The translations under genes were made by a program, and so were the position numbers. The notes beneath the pieces were generated by a model that searched no databases, was not told where the DNA came from, and saw nothing but the letters and a program-made list of their open reading frames with translations. From the NCBI GenBank assembly GCA_025351825.1, contig JANXVE010000037.1:1-53239 (forward strand): a stretch of 53,239 bases of DNA. The letters run 5' to 3'. The stretch is from Chamaesiphon sp. 341R_metabat_111. Lineage in GTDB: Bacteria; Cyanobacteriota; Cyanobacteriia; Cyanobacteriales; Chamaesiphonaceae. Below are positions 9,498 through 18,548 of this stretch, piece by piece; the first letter of the stretch is position 1; each line of letters starts with the position of its first letter.

Positions 9498-10064
9498 ATG
9501 GTAGAAGAGTCTCCAGAAAGTGTAGTCCCCGCAGCTAAAGCTAAATCCGCAGGGAAAAAAGCGAAACCAGCCGCCACCGAAGCAAGCGCACCTGCAACCG
9601 ATACTCCAAGTGCCGACACTGCCACACCCGCAGAGGCAACTCCACCCAGCGCGGAAAAGAGCGTACCTCCTAAGAAGGAGAAGCCGCCCGCAGTCGAAGC
9701 TAAACCTTTCATCGAATTTATCGAGCAAGACTATCTACCAGCACTTACTCAAGTCCTCGTCGAGAAAGGAATCACCGATCTCCACGTCGCTCTAGAGCAG
9801 GCTAAAATCGCCGTCAAGGGCTTTGAAACAGAGCCAGCTTGTAGTCAAGTGATCGGTAGTTGGGCTGACGGTAAACGTCAATTTAACATTTACTTTTTTG
9901 AGGATAATATTCAGGGGAAACGGGCGATTTCCTGTGTCGATCGAGCCAGTAAATCCAGCACGATCGAATCATTCCTGACCGACGAGCGGAAAATTACCCT
10001 AGATCTACTAGTCTCAGGATTAGTGCTGCGACTCAATAGCCAAAAATGGTTGCTGCGGAATTAG
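9498..10064 (+). CDS. DUF2996 domain-containing cyanobacterial protein
   Basis: A 188-residue protein with two parts. Residues 1-75 are a low-complexity Ala/Pro/Lys/Glu tail with repeated AKxAxKKAKPA and APATDTP words. Residues 78-188 form a compact domain (FIEFIEQDYLPALTQVLVEKG..., then RQFNIYFFEDNIQG and LLVSGLVLRLNSQKWL) that matches the cyanobacterial/plastid DUF2996 family, whose function is not established. The ATG at 9498 was preferred over the in-frame TTG at 9471. No membrane segment or signal is visible. Confidence 0.83.
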   Translation: MVEESPESVVPAAKAKSAGKKAKPAATEASAPATDTPSADTATPAEATPPSAEKSVPPKKEKPPAVEAKPFIEFIEQDYLPALTQVLVEKGITDLHVALEQAKIAVKGFETEPACSQVIGSWADGKRQFNIYFFEDNIQGKRAISCVDRASKSSTIESFLTDERKITLDLLVSGLVLRLNSQKWLLRN

Positions 10065-10379
10065 TAGATAGTAAACTGCACCCGTCTATTTCTGGGGCGG
10101 AAAGGGAGATGTGTAGGTTGGGTTGAAGAATGTTGGCGTAGCCTTTTTTGCTGAAGCAAACGCTACGCGAACGGAACGAAACAACCCAACACACCCAACC
10201 TGTTTCTTGGGCGGGAAGGGAGTAAACAAAGATAAAGCTTTACTTGTGTAAATGCCGATCTGTTAGAATCTAGGGTGTATGAGGTGTTTTGGACACAGGT
10301 AAATTGCACCAGCTTCGATCCGATCTGCCAGCTTCAACGACGCAGATCGATCGATGTCACAATTTTGGATCGGTTATTT
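10065..10379. repeat. Gap before pcyA with an interspersed GTAGGTTGGGT repeat (10112-10200)
   Basis: From 10112 to 10200 the sequence starts TGTAGGTTGGGTTGAAGAAT and ends ACACACCCAACC. The ends are inverted, and inside is a second small palindrome (GCGTAGCC...GCAAACGCTACGCG). The same outer ends recur at 11218-11374, 24259-24345, 35891-35944 and 44709-44845, so this is a member of a dispersed family. The rest of the gap must hold the pcyA promoter; no convincing -35/-10 pair was identified. Confidence 0.7.
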
Positions 10380-11114
10380 ATGATGATGGAAACTAGTACC
10401 CAGTCACTGCGATCGCGCCAGCACATTCTAATTCAGCGGCTTGCCGATGCGATCGAAACTGTCTGGGCACAGCACCTAGATCTCTCGCCCTATCATCTCC
10501 CTTCAGACTTGGGCTACGTGGAAGGGCGACTGGAAGGGGAGAAACTAGTCATCGAAAATAAGTGCTATCAAACTCCTCAATTTCGGAAACTCCATCTCGA
10601 ACTCGCTCAAGTTGGCAAGAATCTAGATATCTTGCACTGCGTGATGTTTCCGCATCCTGACTACGCACTGCCGATGTTTGGCACGGATATCGTTGCAGGG
10701 CGGGGTCAAATTAGTGCGGCAATTGCCGACTTATCGCCACTCAATGCCCAGCGAGTATTGCCTGAAAACTATCAGATTCCACTCCATCAATTACCCGCCC
10801 ACAACTTCAGTCAACCCCGCGATTTACCCGATTGGGCGGATATTTTTTCAGAGTTTTGCTTCTTTGTGCGCCCGACTAGTCCAGAGGAAGAACAGTGGTT
10901 TCTCGATCGAGTTACCGCGATGCTGACGATCCACTGTCAACAAGCGGCGGTAGCGATTCCAGTCAATAGTCAAGAACGCGCCGAGATCGTCGCCGCGCAA
11001 AATTACTACTCTACCAAGCAGCAGCAAAACGACAAAACCCGTCGGGTGTTAGAGAAAGCTTTCGGTACGGAATGGGCGGAAAACTATATGACAACAGTGC
11101 TCTTTGATAGTTAA
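10380..11114 (+). CDS. pcyA: Phycocyanobilin:ferredoxin oxidoreductase
   Basis: PcyA reduces biliverdin IXalpha by four electrons from ferredoxin to phycocyanobilin, the chromophore of phycobilisomes and many phytochromes. The 244-residue length matches the family (about 245). The catalytic residues known for PcyA are in place: Glu in [10 protein letters not shown], His in [11 protein letters not shown], and Asp in [11 protein letters not shown] within the conserved [13 protein letters not shown]...[10 protein letters not shown] block. The frame is open upstream to 10275, but the extra 35 residues are not family-like. The ATG cluster at 10380-10388 ([11 protein letters not shown]) fits the known N-terminus, although no strong ribosome site precedes it. 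Confidence 0.95.
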   Translation: MMMETSTQSLRSRQHILIQRLADAIETVWAQHLDLSPYHLPSDLGYVEGRLEGEKLVIENKCYQTPQFRKLHLELAQVGKNLDILHCVMFPHPDYALPMFGTDIVAGRGQISAAIADLSPLNAQRVLPENYQIPLHQLPAHNFSQPRDLPDWADIFSEFCFFVRPTSPEEEQWFLDRVTAMLTIHCQQAAVAIPVNSQERAEIVAAQNYYSTKQQQNDKTRRVLEKAFGTEWAENYMTTVLFDS

Positions 11115-11158
11115 TAGACACAACAATCCTATTTGATTTACTCGTCGTAACGTTAACC

Positions 11159-11374
11159 TGTAGGGGCGGTGCTTCATGCCCGCCCTCTAGGGTTTACAGA
11201 CGGACAAATCTTTTTCGGTAGGTTTGGTTGCGGATGGAATCGCGCTGAGGTTTCCTCAGCGTGCGTTCCACCAAGCAGAAGAATGAAACCCAACATTTCT
11301 AAAGTGTTTGAGTGCTTGTTGGGTTGTCTCGTTCCGAGAGGCTTCGCCAACGCTATCGCTCTACCCAACCTACC
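11159..11374. repeat. Composite intergenic repeat between pcyA and the GT1 gene
   Basis: Two repeat families lie side by side. At 11159-11190 is a TGTAGGGGCGG...GCCCGCCCT unit like those at the window start. From 11218 to 11374 is a larger inverted element with GTAGGTTTGGTTG at one end and ACCCAACCTACC at the other. It contains the palindromic word CGAGAGGCTTCGCCAACGCT, related to the short element found inside two genes (21331-21385, 34602-34635). Short open frames here are made of repeat sequence and are not credible genes. Confidence 0.7.
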
Positions 11375-11387
11375 AATTTTGGTCGCT

Positions 11388-12701
11388 CTAGGAGTTTTGT
11401 CCGTCAATCAGGTTCACACTTGTAGTCCAAGCGGTTTTAACCGCTGACGGATCTAAACTTTCGACGATCGCATCACAAGCCACTCGGACACCATCCTCCG
11501 CTTGAATTAGCTGGCCAATTTCTGCGGCTTTAGTCGCATATTCAGGATTTTCTAACAGTACTTTTAATTCCCGAGCGACTTTTGACGCGGTGTATGCCGC
11601 ACGATCGATCGTCCGCGATGTCCCCAATCGTTCCACCCGTGCCGCATTGTCTGGCTGATCGTAACTGTAGGGTACAATTAGCGTCGGCACACCAGCGCGC
11701 AAGGCTTGAGCCGTCGTACCAATGCCGCCCTGATGGACGATCACACAGGCGTGGGGGAAAATTTGGGAGTGGGGGACATAATCGATCGCGATCGTATCTG
11801 CGGGTAAATTAACTGGTGGCGGATTCTTGCCAATTAATAACACAGCTCGACGGTTTAACTGTCTAGCTGCTGCGATACTTTCTTGGTAAAAGGTGCCAGG
11901 AATCATCACGATTGCCGAACCCAATGTAAACACAATCGGTGGTTCACCTGCGGCTAAAAATGCCTGGAGTGCTGGTGAAAGTGCCACATTCAGATCGTTG
12001 CCATCGTAAAATGGAAACCCAGCGAGTGTAGTATTCCGCTCCCAGTCTGACTGCGGCGGTGCAAATAGGCACGAAAACATTGCCAACACCAAACAGGCAG
12101 AAGATCGATCGACTAATGGATTTTGATAGATTTGGGATAATTGCAGTTCTGTTCTGAGTTGATAAATTGGTTCTGCCCAAGATTTAGTAATTGCCTTGAA
12201 TAGTTCAATCATCCGCTGATTAACTGGTCGTCCTAATCCCCGTAACTTTTCTAAAAATTGCGCCAGTGGTAGTGATGGATCTTGTGCTGAGTGAAAAGCG
12301 ATCGGGGCAAGTGCTAATGAGATCCAGGGAACACCTAATTTCTCGGCAACTAAAGGAGCTGCATAGACAATATCGCCAGCGATAATCAGATCTGCATCTT
12401 GAGCACTATCGAGCAGATCTGTATAGGTATCGCGTAAATTTGGCATCAGCAACTCTCGGACACAATATTCCGAACCTGTTTTTACGTCTTTAATGCGAGC
12501 GATCTGTGTGGGAGTATCCATAATTGTCCCATCAGGACGCATTGGATAAAATTCAAAGCCTAATTGTGTAATAAGATCTTGATATTCGGCCATGGCTGCA
12601 AACACGATCTTCTGCCCACGGTGGTGAAGTTCCCTCGCGATCGCAATTTGAGGATACAGATCTCCCAAAGAGCCAATTGTTGTGAAAACAATTTTACTCA
12701 T
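11388..12701 (-). CDS. GT1-family glycosyltransferase (UGT/MGT-like)
   Basis: A 437-residue GT-B glycosyltransferase. The N-terminal acceptor domain begins IVFTTIGSLGDLYPQIAIA, typical of the rhamnosyl/macrolide/sterol glucosyltransferase branch. The C-terminal donor domain has the nucleotide-sugar motif HQGGIGTTAQALRAGVPTL followed by PYSYDQPDNAARVERLG. No signal or membrane segment is present, so it is a cytosolic enzyme acting on a small lipophilic acceptor. It is the last gene of the minus-strand NRPS cluster, 39 bases past the TPR-glycosyltransferase. The natural inference is that it glycosylates the cluster product. The sugar donor cannot be read from the sequence. Confidence 0.87.
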   Translation of the reverse strand: MSKIVFTTIGSLGDLYPQIAIARELHHRGQKIVFAAMAEYQDLITQLGFEFYPMRPDGTIMDTPTQIARIKDVKTGSEYCVRELLMPNLRDTYTDLLDSAQDADLIIAGDIVYAAPLVAEKLGVPWISLALAPIAFHSAQDPSLPLAQFLEKLRGLGRPVNQRMIELFKAITKSWAEPIYQLRTELQLSQIYQNPLVDRSSACLVLAMFSCLFAPPQSDWERNTTLAGFPFYDGNDLNVALSPALQAFLAAGEPPIVFTLGSAIVMIPGTFYQESIAAARQLNRRAVLLIGKNPPPVNLPADTIAIDYVPHSQIFPHACVIVHQGGIGTTAQALRAGVPTLIVPYSYDQPDNAARVERLGTSRTIDRAAYTASKVARELKVLLENPEYATKAAEIGQLIQAEDGVRVACDAIVESLDPSAVKTAWTTSVNLIDGQNS

Positions 12702-12740
12702 TATTGTTTAGGTTAGTATTGTAATGTAATTTCAAGTAAG

Positions 12741-14129
12741 TTAGATTGCCCCATACAATTCACTATTTTGAAAGCTAGTTAGAAAGCAATTATCTGACAA
12801 GTTTCTTCTGGTTTGACAGTGTTTGAGATATAGATGAGTTGCTAAAATCAGGTCGGTATCCAGTGCTTTTTCGGCAGCTTCTACAAGAGTATGAAAATAC
12901 ATAGGATAGTCGTCTCCTAAATACTCCTTGACAGCAGGTAGCGGATTAATTAATAGTGGTGTCGATCGCGCAATGCATTCAACAATGGCATTATTCGCAC
13001 TAGTATCATACAAATCTATAAAAGCAATATTCATTGATAATAAATTATCGTACTCATCGTTAGAGACATAATCGATTGAGATCGTATTTGCTTGATAGAT
13101 TTGCTCTATTTCCAGCTTGTAGATTCTCGCTTCTAATTTTAGCAAGTTGGCAAATGCGGACGCTTCTAAGTCGAAGAAAGATCCAATTCGCACCTTTTGA
13201 TAGCCCAGGGGATTATTTTGAGCCAGCGGTAACTGATAAATGGAATTGAGTTTGCGTAACCACCAGCCAACCTGCACAATTTTTTTCTGGGGATTGGTGA
13301 TAAATCGATCGAAGTCAAAGATGCGATCGGGAATTTCAGTAGGATGAGTTAGTACTGAGACTGGTTTTCCAGTCTGTTCTCTCAGCCATTTAGCATGGTA
13401 GTCAGATAATGCAAACAATCCCAAACAATGTGGTATGCTAGCCTGCCAAATCTCTTTGGCAAATAACTTTTGGGGCGATCTGTGGTGATAATTAAACCAG
13501 ATCGGCATCGATTGGGGATTGTGGAGAAATCCTACCCAAGGCTGCTGATAAGGCACGAGCTTCTTTTCCACTGAGGTAGCAAATCTTTCAAATACGCCAT
13601 CTGTTCGCATTTTTGCGAGAATCCGCTCAGAACGTTGTCCCAATTGTTCATCTTGAAACAGAAAGTTGTCTTCTAAATAACCATCAAAGAAGACTCCGCG
13701 AGGATTGTGGAGGGATTTGAGGGATCCAATTGCGAAGTTCCAGCCACTGCGATGCCCGCCAAAAACTCGTTGGTTGCCAAGATCGATCTTGCCTGTAGCG
13801 GGATGAGCAGATTCAGTGGTGGCAAATGAAGTATATTCTGGTTTAATTACTTTGACCAAACCCAGATGTTGATAGTAGCAAGTCAGATCTGTTGCCTCAA
13901 AATCTAGTGAAAGCGATCGATTGTAATATTCTAGAGCTTCCTCAATTTGGTTTTGCCCTAGTAGTAAATTAGCTAATTGTTGGCAAGCAGGTAAATGATT
14001 TGGGTGCGATCGCAATATTTCTCGATAGTGAATAATTGCCTGCTCAAAGTCACCCTGGAGCTGTAAACTATGAGCTAATTCAAATTGAGGCGCAGCTAAG
14101 TTATTGTCTGAATTTGATAATCGATCCAC
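12741..14129 (-). CDS. TPR protein with a glycosyltransferase-like C-terminal domain
   Basis: A 462-residue protein. Residues about 10-85 are two to three TPR units (FELAHSLQLQGDFEQAIIHYREIL; ACQQLANLLLGQNQIEEALEYYNRSL). The rest has a GT-B-like look: VGFLHNPQSMPIWF, LFALSDYHAKWLREQTGKP, IVQVGWWLRKLNSIYQLP, and near the end NNAIVECIARSTPLLINPLPAVKEYLG, the position where GT4-like enzymes bind the sugar nucleotide. I cannot place it in a named family. The start is GTG at 14129, supported by a GGGGA ribosome site about 9 bases upstream. It lies 56 bases after the NRPS stop, so it belongs to that operon; a sugar-transfer role in the pathway is inferred. Confidence 0.7.
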   Translation of the reverse strand: MDRLSNSDNNLAAPQFELAHSLQLQGDFEQAIIHYREILRSHPNHLPACQQLANLLLGQNQIEEALEYYNRSLSLDFEATDLTCYYQHLGLVKVIKPEYTSFATTESAHPATGKIDLGNQRVFGGHRSGWNFAIGSLKSLHNPRGVFFDGYLEDNFLFQDEQLGQRSERILAKMRTDGVFERFATSVEKKLVPYQQPWVGFLHNPQSMPIWFNYHHRSPQKLFAKEIWQASIPHCLGLFALSDYHAKWLREQTGKPVSVLTHPTEIPDRIFDFDRFITNPQKKIVQVGWWLRKLNSIYQLPLAQNNPLGYQKVRIGSFFDLEASAFANLLKLEARIYKLEIEQIYQANTISIDYVSNDEYDNLLSMNIAFIDLYDTSANNAIVECIARSTPLLINPLPAVKEYLGDDYPMYFHTLVEAAEKALDTDLILATHLYLKHCQTRRNLSDNCFLTSFQNSELYGAI

Positions 14130-14185
14130 GATCTTTTCCCCAGTTACTAATCTTCAGGTAATTCTCTAACTTAAACTTAATTAGC

Positions 14186-17100
14186 TCAGTTCAGATACAA
14201 TTTCAGCTTTTCAGCCAAAACTCGAATATATGGTTCTTTTAATAAATTAGTATGATCCCCTGGCAAAGTGTGAATTTCAACTCCGTCACTGACTTGTTTA
14301 CCCCAACCCAGATCTGAATGTAATGCTCGTGCTAGTGGTTGCACACTGGCACGAAACAGCACAACTTTTCCCTGATAAGCTGCTCCGGTATAGTTCTCCG
14401 CCGCTTGAAAATTGGTGGCTAGCACTTTTAGATATTCAGGTGGCAAAGGTGTCGCCCACCGATCGAGCAGGAATTCCATATCCCTGTTTTCTCTATGCTG
14501 GTATAGTGTCCGAAACACGATTCGATCTGTAATGTATTTTATTCGTTCTGGCATTCTTAGTCGATAAAGATTCTGGAGATGAATTTCGATAACTCGAATG
14601 AATGGAGGACGAACTTCTACGAAGCTGGGTGCAGGATTATCGATCGATGCGAGTAAACCAATTGTTTCGCCTTGGCGTTCGAGCTGGCAGGCAATTTCAA
14701 AAGCTACTAATGCCCCAAAAGAATAGCCAGCCAGGAAATAAGGACCATGGGGTTGAACGGTTTGGATTTCGCGGATATAGCTAGCCGCCATATCTTCGAT
14801 CCGAGTCAATGGGCCTTGTTCGCCATCTAATCCCAAGGACTGCAAGCCATAAATCGGTTGTGCGGCCCCTAAATGGGCGGCAAGGGGATAATACTCCAAA
14901 ACATTGCCACCGACGGGATGAGCGCAGAATAAGGGCGGTTTGGAACCACGAGCGGCGATCGGGACTAGGGATGACCAGGTTGTCGATCCTGGTTGGCGCA
15001 AGATTGTCGCTAGCTGTGCGATCGTCGGTGAGTGAAACAACGTCGCTAATGGCAGATTTTGGTTAAACGTTGTGCCAATTTCAGCAAATAGCCGAACGGC
15101 TAGGAGTGAGTGCCCACCCAGGTCAAAGAAATTGTCACTGGTACCGATCGATCCAATTCCGAGCACTCGCTCCCACATTTTGGTTAGTTGCAGTTCTAAT
15201 CCATCTGTGGGGGTGACAAAGGTTGAGGCTGGTTCTAAGCTAGTTCGTTCTGGGATGGGCAGGGCGCGTCGATCGATCTTGCCATTCGCCGTGAGGGGAA
15301 GGGTTTCGAGCAGCACAAAGACTGCTGGAATCATATATTCAGGTAGTTTGTCCCTGAGGAAACTCCGGCACTCATTCGGCGTGGGAGCGGAATCTTGGTG
15401 CGGTACGATGTAGGCAATTAGGCTGCGATCGCCTGGATTTATCTCTCTCGCCATGACCACCGCTTGGCTGATGGCGGAGTGTTGGGACAAAGCTGTCTCT
15501 ATTTCGCCCAGCTCGATCCGAAAGCCCCGAATTTTGACTAAATCATCGATCCGCCCCAGAAATTCGATCTTGCCATCGCTTGAGTAGCGGGCAAGATCGC
15601 CTGTTTGATAGAGGCGGGCAGATGTTGCGGTTGAGAAAGGGTGGGAGATGAATTTCGCTGCGGTTAAGTCAGGGCGGTGGAGATAGCCTCGGCATAATCC
15701 AGCTCCACCGAGGTATAGTTCTCCAGGTACGCCAATGGGCACTGGTTGGAGTTGATGGTTGAGGATGTAAGTTTGGGTGTTGGCGATCGGTCTGCCGATC
15801 GAGATTAGTGTTTCATCACTGCTGGTTACTGACTTAGTTGCACTTACTTGGTAAATCGTAGACCAAATCGTGGTTTCAGTTGGCCCATACAGATTCCATA
15901 ATTCGCTCCCAGTTGCGAGAATTTGGTGCGCTAGTACAGCGGGTAAGGCTTCACCACCGCATAATGCCTTCAGGGGATATGAGCGATCCCATCCGCCAGC
16001 TAATAGCAATTGCCAAGTAGCTAGAGTTGCTTGCAGGATAGTAGTCTGATACTGCTGGAGCGTGGCTAAGAGTAAGTTGGCATCGATCGCAATTTCACGA
16101 GTTACGATGACTACTTTCGCCCCGACGATCAGTGGTAGATAAAGTTCGAGGGCGGCAATATCAAAGGAAATAGTCGTCACAGCCGCTAAAGTATCTTCTG
16201 GCTTGATGCCTGGAGCATGGCGCATGGATAATAAAAAGTTAACCACGTTGCGATGTTCGATCGCGACTCCTTTTGGTTGTCCGGTAGAACCAGAAGTGTA
16301 GAGCACATAGGCTAACTGCTGGGAGTGGCAACCACGGTCGATATTCTCTGGGCAATAATCTTCACCCTGCTGCCAATCGAGATCTAAGCAGACCACCTGA
16401 GCCAAATCTGACGGAATCGCCGCTAATAGCTCCGATCGAGTCACCAAAATCTCCACCCCAGCATCAGCCAACATAAAACCCAATCGAGCTGGCGGATAAC
16501 TTGGATCTAGTGGCACATAAGCCCCCCCAGCCTTCAAGATCCCCAGTAACCCCACGAGCAGCTCGATCGAGCGTTCCACCAAAATTCCCACCAGCACATC
16601 GGCAGTAACACCGATCTGGTGCAATCGATCGGCGAGTTGATTGGCTTGACAATTGAGCTGGCGATAGGTAATTTGTTTTGCTCCAAAGATCGCAGCAACG
16701 GCATTAGGCGTGCGTTCGACTTGGGCTTCAAACAATTGATGGATACAGGTGTTGGGGTAGTCGTGTTGGGTCTGATTCCACTGGACCAGAATTCGATCTT
16801 GTTCGGCTGGTGTTAGTAGCGGTAAATTGCCAATACACTGGGTGGGATTGGTGACAATATCCGTCAGTAAAATTTGGAAATGCTCAACCATTCGCTCGAT
16901 CGTCTCTGGTTCAAATAGATCGGTGTTGTACTCAATGCCGCCCTGGATGCCTGTAGTAGTTTCTTCGAGGTTGAGGGTGAGGTCGAAAGTGGAGATGCCT
17001 CTACGATGGACTTCGATCGGTGTAACGGTCACATCTGGTATCGACCAATTTTCGTTGGTGATGTGCTCGAAGATAAACATCACCTGAAATAGCGGCGAAC

Positions 17101-18247
17101 GGCTTAAGTCTCGCACTGGATTTAGAGCTTCAATTAGTCTTTCCAAGGGCAGATCTTGATGAGCATAGGCTCCTAAAGCTACTTGCTTGACCCGACCCAA
17201 TAATTCTTGAAAACTGGGATTGTGCGCGAGATTAGTTCGCATTACTAAAGTATTGATAAAACAGCCGATCGATCCTTCAATCTCCATCCGGTTGCGTCCA
17301 GAAATCGGCGTACCCACAAGGATATCTTCCTGTCCGCTGTAGCGATAGAGTAGGGTCTGAAACGCCGCCAAGCAGGTCATAAACAGGGTGACTCCCTCTT
17401 GCTGACTGAGAGATTGGAGATCTGACCACAGGGTTGGGGGTAGGGCAAACGATCGATACCGCCCTGCATAAGTCTGAACTGGAGGGCGCGGTCGATCTGT
17501 TGGTAATTGCAGAATCGGCAGGATCCCACCTAACTGCTGTTGCCAGTAATCGAGTTGAAATGCCAGGATCTCGCCCTGGAGTCGCTGACGTTGCCAGACA
17601 GCAAAGTCAGCGTACTGGATTGTTAGCTCACTCAGGGGTGATGGTCGATCGTTGGAGAAAGCTGTATAAATATTCGCCAGTTCTCGCCAAAAAATCTCGA
17701 TCGATAAACCATCGCAAATGATATGGTGGATCGCGACAATGATCTGATGAACCGCTGGCGCAAGCCGAATTAGTTTGACTCGGATCGCCGGACTTTGAGC
17801 CAAGTCAAACGGCTGTTCTGCTAGCTGCGTAAATTGTCGTCGCGCTTCAGGCTCTCGATCGATTTCTGGTAACTCTTGGAGATCGATAATTGGCAAGCTA
17901 AAAGTCAGATCTCGATCGATCGATTGGATTGATGTTCCAGCTTGAATCGGAAAAGTTGTTCTGAGAATTTCATGCCGTCGAATTAATTCACCAAAGCTGC
18001 GTTCTAGCACGCGGACATCGAGCTGCCCCTCCAAGCGAAAAGCGATCGGCAAGTTGTTGACAAAAGTACCAGGTGCTAGCTGCTCCATAAACCAAAATCG
18101 CTGCTGGGCAAAGGAAACAGGCATCACACCATCTCTTGCGACTGGCTGAATTGACGACCCTTTACGAGCAGTACTCAAAGCCGATCGAATTGTGTTCCAG
18201 AGCTGTTGCTGACTTTGGGTAGTGGGAGATCGATCGTTTGAGGACAT
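14186..18247 (-). CDS. Single-module nonribosomal peptide synthetase, C-A-T-TE
   Basis: A 1353-residue NRPS. Condensation domain (about 40-480) with active HHIICDG at 174-180. Adenylation domain (about 500-1005) with YTSGSTGQPKG, NLYGPTETT, YQTGDLARY and NGKIDRR. Thiolation domain with LGGHS, phosphopantetheine Ser1047. C-terminal thioesterase with Ser1176 in GYSFG, Asp1203 and His1332 in PGDH. Ten specificity residues aligned by eye to PheA (Asp696, Ile697, Leu700, Gln739, Leu762, Gly764, Leu786, Ile794, Trp795, Lys990) spell DILQLGLIWK, a code associated with glycine. There is no loading module, epimerase or methyltransferase. Because the protein starts with a C domain, it needs an acyl donor on another carrier; the free carrier protein at 19681-19926 is the obvious candidate. 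Confidence 0.95.
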   Translation of the reverse strand: MSSNDRSPTTQSQQQLWNTIRSALSTARKGSSIQPVARDGVMPVSFAQQRFWFMEQLAPGTFVNNLPIAFRLEGQLDVRVLERSFGELIRRHEILRTTFPIQAGTSIQSIDRDLTFSLPIIDLQELPEIDREPEARRQFTQLAEQPFDLAQSPAIRVKLIRLAPAVHQIIVAIHHIICDGLSIEIFWRELANIYTAFSNDRPSPLSELTIQYADFAVWQRQRLQGEILAFQLDYWQQQLGGILPILQLPTDRPRPPVQTYAGRYRSFALPPTLWSDLQSLSQQEGVTLFMTCLAAFQTLLYRYSGQEDILVGTPISGRNRMEIEGSIGCFINTLVMRTNLAHNPSFQELLGRVKQVALGAYAHQDLPLERLIEALNPVRDLSRSPLFQVMFIFEHITNENWSIPDVTVTPIEVHRRGISTFDLTLNLEETTTGIQGGIEYNTDLFEPETIERMVEHFQILLTDIVTNPTQCIGNLPLLTPAEQDRILVQWNQTQHDYPNTCIHQLFEAQVERTPNAVAAIFGAKQITYRQLNCQANQLADRLHQIGVTADVLVGILVERSIELLVGLLGILKAGGAYVPLDPSYPPARLGFMLADAGVEILVTRSELLAAIPSDLAQVVCLDLDWQQGEDYCPENIDRGCHSQQLAYVLYTSGSTGQPKGVAIEHRNVVNFLLSMRHAPGIKPEDTLAAVTTISFDIAALELYLPLIVGAKVVIVTREIAIDANLLLATLQQYQTTILQATLATWQLLLAGGWDRSYPLKALCGGEALPAVLAHQILATGSELWNLYGPTETTIWSTIYQVSATKSVTSSDETLISIGRPIANTQTYILNHQLQPVPIGVPGELYLGGAGLCRGYLHRPDLTAAKFISHPFSTATSARLYQTGDLARYSSDGKIEFLGRIDDLVKIRGFRIELGEIETALSQHSAISQAVVMAREINPGDRSLIAYIVPHQDSAPTPNECRSFLRDKLPEYMIPAVFVLLETLPLTANGKIDRRALPIPERTSLEPASTFVTPTDGLELQLTKMWERVLGIGSIGTSDNFFDLGGHSLLAVRLFAEIGTTFNQNLPLATLFHSPTIAQLATILRQPGSTTWSSLVPIAARGSKPPLFCAHPVGGNVLEYYPLAAHLGAAQPIYGLQSLGLDGEQGPLTRIEDMAASYIREIQTVQPHGPYFLAGYSFGALVAFEIACQLERQGETIGLLASIDNPAPSFVEVRPPFIRVIEIHLQNLYRLRMPERIKYITDRIVFRTLYQHRENRDMEFLLDRWATPLPPEYLKVLATNFQAAENYTGAAYQGKVVLFRASVQPLARALHSDLGWGKQVSDGVEIHTLPGDHTNLLKEPYIRVLAEKLKLYLN

Positions 18248-18548
18248 TGCGATATCGGTTTTAAGGAATAGGAGATAGGGGCTAGGGGATAGGCAACAAT
18301 TCCAAACTCAAACTTATTTCCATATATCGTAGGGGCGGGTATCTTGTCGTTTTTTTATGCCGAGGAAACCCCCGCATAAAAACGCAGCTTTATGCTAGAA
18401 ATACTCGCAACGCATCATTAAATGTTGAACGAACCCGCCCAACCCCACCAGCAACAATCAATTATTGGTGGGAAATCGATAAAATATCTTGACTTTGGAA
18501 TTGTCCGTTGGTAGGGGCAATTCATGAATTGCCCTACCAACTGGTGGG
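18248..18548. repeat. Intergenic spacer with two hairpins inside the NRPS cluster
   Basis: This 301-bp spacer separates the NRPS start from the upstream glycosyltransferase stop. At 18352-18360/18374-18382 is a perfect 9-bp stem (TTTTTATGC/GCATAAAAA) with a 13-base loop. At 18508-18540 is a near-perfect palindrome reading TTGGTAGGGGCAATTCA and its complement with one bulged G. GTAGGGGC words tie both to the repeat at the window start. On the minus strand the second hairpin comes just after the glycosyltransferase stop, so it could attenuate or end the first four-gene transcript before the NRPS. A separate NRPS promoter may lie here, but I could not identify one. Confidence 0.65.

Noticed and set aside
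11174-11447. Short ORFs on both strands after pcyA
   Set aside because: Made of interspersed repeat sequence with no family-like content.
14602-17721. Several 60-110-codon frames antisense to the NRPS
   Set aside because: Shadows of the NRPS coding frame; no independent evidence.
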